NCBI GenBank assembly: GCA_963722415.1
Contig: CAVRNI010000027.1
Coordinates: 1-64,000 of the forward strand
DNA from: JALOLG01 sp963722415
GTDB lineage: Bacteria; Actinomycetota; Acidimicrobiia; Acidimicrobiales; Ilumatobacteraceae
DNA length: 64,000 nt
Reading direction: 5' to 3'
In this document: piece by piece, positions 35,518 through 44,299 of the stretch
Position numbering within the stretch: the first letter of the stretch is position 1
How the letters are laid out: every line of letters begins with the position of its first letter
Notes under the pieces: generated by a model
The model's database searches: none
What the model was told of the DNA's origin: nothing
What the model saw: only the letters and a program-made list of their open reading frames with translations
Program-made: the position numbers and the translations under genes

Positions 35518-36441
35518 ATGATGCCCAACACGGACGTCCTGCACGATCTCGAGCCGACCGTCGAGCGGCTCCTCGAACGCCACCTGGCCAGCTCCAAGGA
35601 GTGGTTCCCGCACGAGTACGTCCCGTACAGCCGCGGCCGCGACCACGAAGAGGGCGAGATCTGGTCGGAGGCCGACGCCGATCTCGGCGGGGCCACCATC
35701 GACGACGCCGTACGCAGCGCGTTGCTCGTGAACTTGCTGACCGAGGACAACCTGCCGTACTACTTCCGATCCGTCGAGCGGATGTTCGGCGCCGATGGCC
35801 CGTGGGGCACCTGGGTGCGCCGCTGGACGGCCGAGGAAGGCCGCCACGCGATGGCGATCTACGGCTATCTGATGGTGACGCGGGCGATCGATCCCCACCA
35901 GCTCGAGCGGGGCCGCATGGCGCAGGTGTCGGCCGGCATCACGCCCCATCCGCCCACCCTGCAGCACGGGTTCGCCTACCTCGCGCTCCAAGAGCTCGCC
36001 ACCCGCATCGCCCATCGGTCGACGGGACGGATGATGGGCGACCCGGCCGGCTACGAGGTGATGATGCGCGTCGCATCCGACGAGAACCTGCATCAGCTGT
36101 TCTACCGCGACCTCGCCGAGGCCGCCCTCGCGCACGATCCGAGCGGGATGATGTGCGCGATCGAGCACGAGGTCGCCGGGTTCCAGATGCCCGGCATCGG
36201 GATCCCCGACTTCAACCAGCACGCCGCGCGCATCGCCCGGGCGGGGATCTACGACCTCGCCGTGCACCACGAGCAGATCCTCGTGCCGGTCGTGTTGCGG
36301 CAGTGGGACGTCGAGCACGTCACCGGCCTCGACGCCGAAGGTGAGCAGGCCCGCGAACGACTGATGAAGCGCCTCGCCAAGAGCGAGCGCGTCGCCCGCC
36401 GCGTCGCCGAGCGCCGCGAATCCACCCTCACCCCCGCCTGA
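35518..36441 (+). CDS. Acyl-ACP desaturase, ferritin-like di-iron
   Basis: Stearoyl-ACP desaturase family (DesA-type), introducing a double bond into acyl chains using a di-iron centre. About 307 residues, in frame. Iron ligands fit the family pattern: E in LLTEDNLPYYF, the EEGRHA box (ExxH), E in ALQELATR, and ASDENLHQLFY (ExxH). It starts at ATG 35518 (a second ATG follows at once). The ribosome site is weak, consistent with leaderless expression. It is convergent with nuoN2, with a long hairpin between. Confidence 0.93.
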   Translation: MMPNTDVLHDLEPTVERLLERHLASSKEWFPHEYVPYSRGRDHEEGEIWSEADADLGGATIDDAVRSALLVNLLTEDNLPYYFRSVERMFGADGPWGTWVRRWTAEEGRHAMAIYGYLMVTRAIDPHQLERGRMAQVSAGITPHPPTLQHGFAYLALQELATRIAHRSTGRMMGDPAGYEVMMRVASDENLHQLFYRDLAEAALAHDPSGMMCAIEHEVAGFQMPGIGIPDFNQHAARIARAGIYDLAVHHEQILVPVVLRQWDVEHVTGLDAEGEQARERLMKRLAKSERVARRVAERRESTLTPA

Positions 36442-36450
36442 AATCCCGAA

Positions 36451-36493
36451 CTGTCTGCGTCAAACGCCGCGACACGCGGTCTGACGCAGACAG
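36451..36493. terminator. Bidirectional hairpin terminator
   Basis: CTGTCTGCGTCA (36451-36462) pairs perfectly with TGACGCAGACAG (36482-36493) around a 19-nt loop that contains an inner GCCGCG/CGCGG pairing. It lies exactly between the convergent stops of the desaturase (+) and nuoN2 (-). It lacks a T-run, which is common in high-GC Actinobacteria. Confidence 0.65.
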
Positions 36494-36509
36494 AACCGTG
36501 GGGGAGGGG

Positions 36510-38016
36510 TCAGCGGGCGTATTGGGTGACGGTGTCGGTGGCGTCGAGGAGCCAGCCGGGCCAGACGCCGACGAGGAGGGTGAACACGACGGCACCCGCG
36601 ATCGCGAGCCCCGACGTGAACGGCACCGGCTCGAGCTCGATCGTCGTCGGCCGGTTCGAGCCAGACGTTGACCATGATCCGCAGGTACAAGAAGGCGGCG
36701 ATCACGGCGGCGACCATGGCGATGATGCCGATCGCGTAGCTGCGTTCCTCGACCGCGGCGCGGATCACGGCGAACTTGGCGACGAAGCCGCTCGTCAACG
36801 GCACTCCCGCCTGAGCGAGGAGGAACACGGTGAGCGCGATCGCCAGCGTCGGCCGGCGCGCCGCGAGACCCTTGAACGACTCGAGGCTCGAGTCACCACC
36901 ATGCTCTCGTTCGACGAGCGCGACGACGGCGAACGAACCGATCACGAGGACCGAGTACACGAGCAGGTACGTCACCACGCTCGGCATCCCCGAACCGGGG
37001 TCGGGTTCACCGGCGCGATGTCCGGCGGCCTCGACACCGACGAGCACGAACCCCGCGTGGCTGATCGACGAGTAGGCCAGCATGCGTTTGACGTTGGTCT
37101 GCACGACGGCGAGCGCCGAGCCGACGACGAGCGACAGCACCGCGAGCACCCACACCACCGGCCGCCAGTCGTCGCGGTGGAACGGCAGGGCGATGACGAG
37201 CACCCGCAGCATCGCCGCGAACGCCGCCGCCTTGCCCGCCGACGCCATGAACGCGGTGACCGGCGTCGGCGCGCCCTCGTACACGTCGGGCGTCCACACG
37301 TGGAACGGAACTGCCGCCGCCTTGAACCCGAGCCCGACGATCATCAGCGCCACGCCGGCGAGCACGAGGGCGTCCTCGCGCTGCGTGTCGACCGTGTCCT
37401 GGAAGTGGGAGACGATCGAGCTGATGTTGGTGGAGCCGGTACCGCCGTAGAGCAACGCGATCCCGTACAGGAAGAACGCCGACGAGAAGCCGCCGAGCAC
37501 GAAGTACTTCATGCCGCTCTCCTGGCTCCGGCTGCGGCGCCGGTCCGAGGCGGCGAGCACGTAGAACGCGAGCGACAGCGTCTCGAGACCGACGAACAGC
37601 ACGATCAGGTCGTTGGCCGAGGCCATCACGACGCCACCGACCGCGGCCATGAGGTACAGCGCGTACACCTCGGGGCCGTCGACGCCGGCGCGCCGCAACT
37701 CGTCACTCGTCACGAGCGACACGAGGATGACCGCGACGCAGATCGTGATCGTCAGGAACTCGGCGAGCGTGTCGAAGGCGATCGCTCGCGAGACGATCGT
37801 CGATGCGCCCTCGTCGGTGATGTCGTCCCACTGGAACATCGCCAGGCCACCGGCCGCGCCGGCGACGAGTGTCGTGAACGTCGCGTAACAGCCACGCGGC
37901 CACGTCGGCGTCAGCGCGCCGGCGACGAGCAGCGTCAAACCCCCGCCGAGCAGCACGAGCATCGGCGTGAGCGCGAACCAGTCGATGCTGGGCTCGACGA
38001 ACTCCTGGGCGATCAT
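36510..38016 (-). CDS. nuoN: NADH-quinone oxidoreductase subunit N (second cluster)
   Basis: Last gene of the second nuo operon. The ATG at 38016 overlaps the nuoM stop (TGATG). It contains KAAAVPFHVWTPDVYEGAPTPVTAFMASAGKA and TNVKRMLAYSSISHAGF. A one-base insertion near 36650 breaks the frame after IMVNVWLEP; the corrected end reads LLVGVWPGWLLDATDTVTQYAR. About 502 residues. Confidence 0.94.
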
Positions 38017-39587
38017 CAGTCGGAGCCCTCTTCGTCAGCCGGCTCGTCCTCGGGTTCGAGCTCGGCCAGCGGCGGTTGCGGTTCCTCGTAGCCGGTGCGC
38101 TCCTCGACATGGGTGATCAACGAGTTCACCGACGGTTCGATGCGGTCGAGCATCGGCTTCGGGTAGACCCCGGTGAACACGATGATGCCGATCAGCGGCA
38201 GCAGCACCGCAGCCTCTTTCAACGTGATCTCCGGGAACGCCTTGTTCTCCTCGTCGGGCTCGCCGTGGAACACCCGCTGGTACGCCCACAGCAGGTACAA
38301 GGCCGCCAGGATCACGCCGGCCGCGGCGATGACCACCCACCATCGTGCGGTCAGGAACGACCCGATCAGGATCAGGTACTCACCGACGAAGCCGTTCAGC
38401 CCCGGCACGCCGATCGACGACAGCATCACGACCATGAAGCCGGCCGCGAACATCGGAGCGACCTGTTGGATCCCCCGCAGCTGGGCGATCTCGCGCGTGT
38501 GGCGCCGCTCGTAGATCATGCCGACGAGGAGGAACAACGCGCCGGTCGAGATGCCGTGGTTGATCATCTGCATCACCGAGCCGCTGATCGACTGCGACGT
38601 GAGCGCGAACGTGCCGAGCACGATGAAACCGAGGTGGGCGATCGACGAGTAGGCGACCAGGCGCTTGAGGTCGTTCTGCATCGCGGCCACGATCGCTCCG
38701 TAGGTGATGCCGATCACGCCGAGCGTCAGGAACAGCGGCCGGCTCCACTGCACCGCTTCGGGGAAGAGATACAGACCGAACCGCAAGAAGCCGTACGTGC
38801 CGAGTTTCAGCAACACGCCGGCGAGCACGACCGAACCGGCGGTCGGTGCCTGCGTGTGGGCATCGGGCAACCACGTGTGGAGCGGGAAGATCGGCACCTT
38901 GACCGCGAACGCGACGGCGAAGGCGAAGAACAGCCATCGCCCGGTCGAGGCCGCGAAGTTGGCGCCCTCGGCGAGCTCGACGAGGTCGAACGTGATGCGG
39001 CCGACGCCGTTGTCGCGGCGATGAAGACGGTTGCGATGATGCCGACGAACATGAACGCCGAGCCGAGCATCGTGAACAGGAAGAACTTCGTCGCCGCGTA
39101 GACGCGCTGCTCGTACCCCCAGCCGCCGATGAGGAAGTACATCGGCACGAGCACGATCTCGAAGAAGATGAAGAACACGAACAGGTCGAGGCTGATGAAG
39201 CTGCCCATCACGCCCGGCCTCGAGCAGCAACATCCACGCGAGGTAGGGCTTCTCGTCGTGGTGCGGATCGGTGGCCACGATCGAGAGCGGGAACAGCACG
39301 CCGGTGAGCACGACGAGGAACAGCGAGATCCCGTCGACGCCGAGGTGCCACGAGATGCCCCACGCCTCGATCCAGGTGTGCTTCGACTCGAACTGGAATC
39401 CCTCGGCATCGGTGTCGAACGCCCACAGCAGCCAGATCGTCAGTGCCGCCGTGGCCATCGACGCCAGCAGGGCGACGAGCTTGACCAGGTCGGGACGGCG
39501 CTTCGAGACGAGCATGACGAGGACGGCACCGATCGCCGGCACGAGGATCAGGCTGGTCAGGATCGGGAACGACGACGCGCTGCTCAT
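38016..39587 (-). CDS. nuoM: NADH-quinone oxidoreductase subunit M (second cluster)
   Basis: About 523 residues from ATG 39587. Two opposite one-base shifts (near 39218 and 39020) cancel, so only the stretch between them is in another frame; it reads FISLDLFVFFIFFEIVLVPMYFLIGGWGYEQR, with the conserved helix-5 Glu. Further on are KVPIFPLHTWLPDAHTQAPT and MQNDLKRLVAYSSIAHLGF. The C-terminus is acidic (EEPQPPLAELEPEDEPADEE). Confidence 0.94.
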   Translation of the reverse strand: MSSASSFPILTSLILVPAIGAVLVMLVSKRRPDLVKLVALLASMATAALTIWLLWAFDTDAEGFQFESKHTWIEAWGISWHLGVDGISLFLVVLTGVLFPLSIVATDPHHDEKPYLAWMLLLEAGRDGQLHQPRPVRVLHLLRDRARADVLPHRRLGVRAARLRGDEVLPVHDARLGVHVRRHHRNRLHRRDNGVGRITFDLVELAEGANFAASTGRWLFFAFAVAFAVKVPIFPLHTWLPDAHTQAPTAGSVVLAGVLLKLGTYGFLRFGLYLFPEAVQWSRPLFLTLGVIGITYGAIVAAMQNDLKRLVAYSSIAHLGFIVLGTFALTSQSISGSVMQMINHGISTGALFLLVGMIYERRHTREIAQLRGIQQVAPMFAAGFMVVMLSSIGVPGLNGFVGEYLILIGSFLTARWWVVIAAAGVILAALYLLWAYQRVFHGEPDEENKAFPEITLKEAAVLLPLIGIIVFTGVYPKPMLDRIEPSVNSLITHVEERTGYEEPQPPLAELEPEDEPADEEGSD

Positions 39588-39602
39588 GAGGATCCCGGGC
39601 CA

Positions 39603-41531
39603 TCACAGGACTCCCCTGGCGAGCACGAACCAGCCGAGCAGGATCACGGCGCCGATCCCGAGGATGCCGGCGTAGTTGCGCATGTTGCCGGTCTGGCCCT
39701 TGCGGATCTGGCGGGCGGCTCCCCGCACGGCACGAGCCGACCCGTTGACGGCGCCGTCGATGACGGTCTGGTCGAACCAGGCGATCGCCTCGAACGCCTT
39801 GCGTCCGGGGCCGCCCATGAACGCGCTCACCGTCGCGTCGTACCGATACCCGTCGGCGAGCAACTGTGGCTCGAACGCCTTCGCCTTGTGCTTGGAGTAC
39901 ACCGCGATCCCGGCGGCGATCCCGATCAGCGCGGCTGCGATGGCGACGAGCGCGAGCAGGCCCCGGTTGTCGTAGGCACTGGTCCCGATGATCTCGGCCT
40001 CGCCGAACTCGACGACGGGGTGCAGCCAGTGCTCGAGCTTCTGCGTGAGGTCGTCGGGGATCCACGAGTACGACGGCAGCTGGATCACGCCGCCGACGAT
40101 CGCCAACCCGGCGAGGGCGACCAACGGGAACAGCATCACCGGCGACGACTCGTGCGGCTTGAACTCGCCGTGCGCGCCGTGCTCGGCGGCGCGGCTCTCC
40201 CACTTGGCCTCGCCGAAGAAGACCATCACGACCTGACGCGTCATGTAGTACGCGGTCAGCACGGCGGTGACCAGACCGATCGCCTACAGCGCCGGATTGG
40301 AGGCGAGGGCGAACAGCAGGATCTCGTCCTTCGACCAGAAGCCGGCGAACGGCGGCACGCCGGCGATCGCCAGCCAGCCGACGATGAACGTCGCCGCGGT
40401 CACCGGCATGAACTTGCGCAGCGCCCCCATCCGGCGCATGTCCTGCTCGTCGTGCATGCCGTGGATCACCGACCCCGACCCGAGGAACATCAGCGCCTTG
40501 AAGAACGCGTGCGTGACCATGTGGAAGATCGCCGCGACGTATGCCCCCGTGCCGACGGCGAGGAACATGTAGCCGAGTTGGCTCACGGTCGAGTAGGCGA
40601 GCACCTTCTTGATGTCGTTCTGGCCGACCGCGATGGTCGCCGCGAACAAGGCCGTGATCGCGCCGACCCAGGCGATGATCTCGGGGGCCCAGTCCGACGC
40701 GTACTCGAGCACCGGGTTGACGCGGGTCATGAGGAACACACCGGCGGTGACCATCGTGGCGGCGTGGATCAGGGCCGACACGGGCGTCGGGCCTTCCATC
40801 GCGTCGGGCAGCCACAGGTACAGCGGGAGCTGGGCGCTCTTGCCGACCGCGCCGACGAACAGCAGCAGCGCGATCGCGGTCGCCGTCGTCCTGGCGATGG
40901 TCCCCTGCTCGGAGGCCTCGTTGAGGACCGAGAAGCTCACCGACCCGAGCGCCTGGAAGGCGAGGAACATCGCGACCATGAAGCCCCAGTCACCGATGCG
41001 GTTGGTGACGAACGCCTTCTTGCCGGCGGTCGCCGCCGAGTCGCGCGTGTGCCAGAAGGCGATGAGGAAGTAGGAGCACGTGCCGACGCCCTCCCAGCCG
41101 AGGAACGTGACGAGCAGGTTCTCGCCGAGCACGAGGATGACCATCGAGAGCACGAACAAGTTCATGTACAGGAAGAACTTGGAGAACTTCGGGTCGCCGT
41201 GCATGTAGCCGACCGCGAACAGGTGGATCAGCGCTCCGACGCCCGTGACGAACAGGCACATCGTGATGCTCAGCGGATCGGCGAGGAACGCCATGTCGAC
41301 GTGGAGCGACGACACCGGGACCCACGAGAACAGGACCTCGGTGTGGGCGCGCTCGGCCTCGTCGCGCGAGAGCAGGTCGAAGTAGGCCCCGACCGAGACC
41401 ACGAACGAGGCGGCCACCATGGCGGTGGCGAGCAGCCCTGCTCCGGGCTGACCGAGACGCCGGCCGAACAGCAGGATCAGCACGAACCCGGCCAGCGGGA
41501 AGGCGGGGATCAGCCAGATCACGTCGAGCAT
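39603..41531 (-). CDS. nuoL: NADH-quinone oxidoreductase subunit L (second cluster), with in-frame TAG
   Basis: About 642 residues from ATG 41531 (LDVIWLIPAFPLAGFVL). It has LGWEGVGTCSYFLIAFWH, GKSAQLPLYLWLPDAMEGPTPVSALIHAATMVTAG and GFWSKDEILLFA. An in-frame TAG at 40284-40286 follows ASNPAL; the same frame continues AIGLVTAVLTAYYMTRQVVMVFFG without a shift, and homologues have Trp at that position (TGG). The break is therefore a single substitution, unlike the indels elsewhere. The C-terminus includes the lateral-helix segment WFDQTVIDGAVNGSA. Confidence 0.92.
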
Positions 41532-41541
41532 CGGTCCCCCG

Positions 41542-41860
41542 TCACCCCTTCATCTCCGCCAGGTCGTCGGCGGTCGCGCCCGGCCGGCGGCGCAGGATCG
41601 ACACGATGATCGCCGAGGCCGACGACGACCTCGGCAGCCGCCACGACGAGGACGAAGAACACCGACGTCTGGCCGTTGATGTCGCCGGTCTGCATCGCGA
41701 AGGCGACGAACGTCAGGTTGGCGGCGTTGAGCATCAGCTCGATGCACATGAACATCACGAGCGGGTTGCGCCGCACGAGCAGCCCGGTGGCGCCGATGCC
41801 GAACAGCGCCGCGGCCAGCAGCAGGTACCACGTGCTCGTGGGAACGTAGGCCGCGATCAC
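41542..41860 (-). CDS. nuoK: NADH-quinone oxidoreductase subunit K (second cluster)
   Basis: About 105 residues from GTG 41860, overlapping the nuoJ stop as GTGA. CIELMLNAANLTFVAFA and AAAEVVVGL hold the conserved glutamates. One extra base near 41610 breaks the frame; corrected, it ends IIVSILRRRPGATADDLAEMKG at TGA 41542-41544. Confidence 0.92.
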
Positions 41861-42417
41861 GCGTCGCCAACCTTGCTTGCTGGTTCGGGGTGCGCTCGGC
41901 GTCGCTGGGAGTCGTGCGGCTTGCGCGTCATCACCACGGTTCCGGCAACGGCGACGATCAGCAACACCGACGTCAGCTCGAACGCGAACACGTGATCCTG
42001 GAACAGGTTGCGCGCCAGCAGCCGGATGTTCGAGTCGCCCGACGACTCGAGCGCGACCTCACGGTCGACGGAATCCTTGGCGCGCAGGATCGCGGCGGCG
42101 ACGAGCCCGATCGTGCCGACCCCGACGACGAGCGCCAGCGGGCGCTGGATCGGGAACGGCTCGATCTGGAGGTCGTCGGCGCGGTCGACACCGAGCAGCA
42201 TGATGACGAACAGGAACAGCACGACGATCGCGCCGGCGTAGACGATGACCTGCACCGCGGCGAGGAAGTGCGCCTCCATCGCCACGAAGTGCACGGCGAC
42301 ACCGAACAGCGTGAGCACGAGGCTCATCGCGGCGTGGACCGGGTTCGACATCAGCACCACGCCGAACGCGCCGACGAGCACCATCGCCGACGCCAGCACG
42401 AAGACGACGAGCTCCAT
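41857..42417 (-). CDS. nuoJ: NADH-quinone oxidoreductase subunit J (second cluster)
   Basis: The 186 residues are in frame from ATG 42417, overlapping the nuoI stop (TAATG). It contains NPVHAAMSLVLTLFGVAVHF and AVQVIVYAGAIVVLFLFVIMLLG. The C-terminal tail after the last helix is basic. Confidence 0.94.
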   Translation of the reverse strand: MELVVFVLASAMVLVGAFGVVLMSNPVHAAMSLVLTLFGVAVHFVAMEAHFLAAVQVIVYAGAIVVLFLFVIMLLGVDRADDLQIEPFPIQRPLALVVGVGTIGLVAAAILRAKDSVDREVALESSGDSNIRLLARNLFQDHVFAFELTSVLLIVAVAGTVVMTRKPHDSQRRRAHPEPASKVGDA

Positions 42418-43067
42418 TACTGGTCCTGACCGGGCTCTGGGGCGCGGACGCCGTAGCCGAGCTCGCCGGACCAGCCGACGACGCCCTCGAACGTGGCGTC
42501 ACCCGACGGCGACGTGGCGCGCATCCACCCGCTGGTGTGCGCGTCCTCGCCCTCGCGCCAGTCCTCCCAGGGGAGCTGCTTGGGCTTGCCGTCGTCGCCG
42601 ACGAGCAACTCGTCCTTGGTGTAGATCGCGTCGCGCCGGTTGCTGAACGAGAACTCGAACAGCTTCGACTCGGTGATCGCTTCGGTCGGGCAGGCCTCGA
42701 CGCACAGGTCGCAGTGGATGCACCGGAGGTAGTTGATCTCGTAGACGTAGCCGAACCGCTCGCCCGGCGACGTCGGGTCGTCGGGGTCGTTGTCGGCGCC
42801 GCGGACGTAGATGCACTTCGCCGGGCACACCGCCGCGCACAGCTCGCAGCCGATGCACTTCTCCATCCCGTCCTCGTACCGGTTGAGGACGTGGCGGCCG
42901 TGGAGGCGCTCGGGCTTGTCGGTCTTCTCGTCGTCGGTGACCTCGGGGTCGGACCCGCGGCCCCTCCGCCGCGCCGCGCGGCCACCGGAGTACTCGCTGG
43001 TCACCTGCTTGCCGCCGAACAGCCGGTGCTGGCGGATCGTGACGCCGAACCCCTCGAGGTAGCCCAT
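42417..43067 (-). CDS. nuoI: NADH-quinone oxidoreductase subunit I (second cluster)
   Basis: The 216 residues are in frame from ATG 43067, which overlaps the nuoH stop (TGATG). Two cluster motifs, CIGCELCAAVCPAKC and CIHCDLCVEACP, bind [4Fe-4S] N6a and N6b. It is longer than NuoI of the first cluster, mainly by a C-terminal extension after the second cluster (about 75 residues). It shares little sequence with NuoI1 beyond the cluster motifs. Confidence 0.95.
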   Translation of the reverse strand: MGYLEGFGVTIRQHRLFGGKQVTSEYSGGRAARRRGRGSDPEVTDDEKTDKPERLHGRHVLNRYEDGMEKCIGCELCAAVCPAKCIYVRGADNDPDDPTSPGERFGYVYEINYLRCIHCDLCVEACPTEAITESKLFEFSFSNRRDAIYTKDELLVGDDGKPKQLPWEDWREGEDAHTSGWMRATSPSGDATFEGVVGWSGELGYGVRAPEPGQDQ

Positions 43068-44299
43068 CAGTACATCGCCCCTTCCCGTGCGCGGTTGCGG
43101 GCGCTGACCCGCAGCGCGGCGTTGAACAGCAGGTAGCCCGAGCCGATCGCGATGAGCGCGATCGGGACGACGACCCACAGGCTCCAGTCGCGGTCGCGGC
43201 CGACGTTGATCGCGGCGAGCACGACGAACCAGCCCAGGGCGATCGGGATCAGCAGCTTCCACCCGAAGTCCATCAGCTGGTCGTAGCGCAGCCGCGGCAG
43301 CGTCGCCCGGAACCAGACGTACATGTAGAGGAACAGCAGCACCTTGAGGAGGAACCACACGGTGCCCTCCCACGAGTTGCCGATCAGCGGGATGTCGAGC
43401 GTCGTGTCGCCGATCTTGATCGGCTGCGGCCCGCCGAGGAACAACGTCACGATGATGGCGCTCATCGTGATCGTGTTCATGAACTCGGCCAGGAAGAACA
43501 GCGCGAACCGGATGCTCGAGTACTCGGTGTTGAACCCGCCGACGAGCTCCTGCTCGGCCTCGACGAGGTCGAACGGCGGACGGTTGAGCTCGGCGGTGGC
43601 GGCGATGACGAACACGAAGAACGGCACGAAGCCGGTCGCCACGATGTGCCAATCGATGATCTCGTCCTGGACGGCGACGATGCCGGAGGTGCTGAGCGTG
43701 CCGGCGAACAGCAGGACGGCCGCCAGGCTGAGCCCGAGCGCCGCTTCGTAGGAGATCATCTGCGCCGTCGCCCGCACCGCGCCGAGGAGCGGGTACTTCG
43801 AGCCGCTCGACCAGCCGGCGAGCATGATCCCGTAGACGGCGATCGACGACAGCGCGAGCACGAACAGGATGCCGATCGGCGGATCGGCGAGCTGCACCCG
43901 CGTCTCGTGACCGAACCACGTCACGAGGCCGTCGTTGCCGTCGCGGAAGTCGCCACCGAGTGGGATCACGCTCCACACGAGGAAGGCGGGGACGACGGCG
44001 AGGAGCGGGGCGAGACGGAACACCCACTTGTCGGCGCGTTCGGGGAGCAGGTCCTCCTTGAAGAACAGCTTGATGCCGTCGGCCAACGTCTGGAGGATCC
44101 CGAACGGGCCGGCCTTGTTCGGCCCGACGCGGTTCTGCATGCCGGCGATCACCTTGCGCTCGAACCAGACCATCAGCATCGTGGCGACGAGCGCCAGCAC
44201 GAACACGACGACGACCTTGACGAGCACGATCAGGAGCGGTGTCCACAGCAACTCGCCGTCGAGGAGCGGATCGACCGCCAGGAGCGCGCCGGGTCTCAC
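43067..44299 (-). CDS. nuoH: NADH-quinone oxidoreductase subunit H (second cluster)
   Basis: The 410 residues are in frame from GTG 44299, overlapping the nuoG stop (GTGA). Hallmarks are MQNRVGPNKAGPFGILQTLADGIKLFFKE, the quinone-tunnel loop AELNRPPFDLVEAEQELVGGFNTEYSSIRF and LPRLRYDQLM. A C-terminal extra helix (LWVVVPIALIAIGSGYLLF) is common in actinobacterial NuoH. Confidence 0.96.
   Translation of the reverse strand: MRPGALLAVDPLLDGELLWTPLLIVLVKVVVVFVLALVATMLMVWFERKVIAGMQNRVGPNKAGPFGILQTLADGIKLFFKEDLLPERADKWVFRLAPLLAVVPAFLVWSVIPLGGDFRDGNDGLVTWFGHETRVQLADPPIGILFVLALSSIAVYGIMLAGWSSGSKYPLLGAVRATAQMISYEAALGLSLAAVLLFAGTLSTSGIVAVQDEIIDWHIVATGFVPFFVFVIAATAELNRPPFDLVEAEQELVGGFNTEYSSIRFALFFLAEFMNTITMSAIIVTLFLGGPQPIKIGDTTLDIPLIGNSWEGTVWFLLKVLLFLYMYVWFRATLPRLRYDQLMDFGWKLLIPIALGWFVVLAAINVGRDRDWSLWVVVPIALIAIGSGYLLFNAALRVSARNRAREGAMY

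Noticed and set aside
34471..36441. Threonine dehydratase-desaturase fusion
   Set aside because: ilvA ends with YEDLRVLA and TGA at 35485 once a one-base shift is corrected, and the desaturase has its own promoter and ATG.
40284..40286. Amber recoding (pyrrolysine) in nuoL2
   Set aside because: No sign of pyl genes in the window, homologues have Trp at this position, and the surrounding assembly is error-prone.
42417..44246. NuoH-NuoI fused frame
   Set aside because: The upstream part is antisense-free but is not NuoH; nuoH is intact in another frame and its stop overlaps the nuoI ATG.
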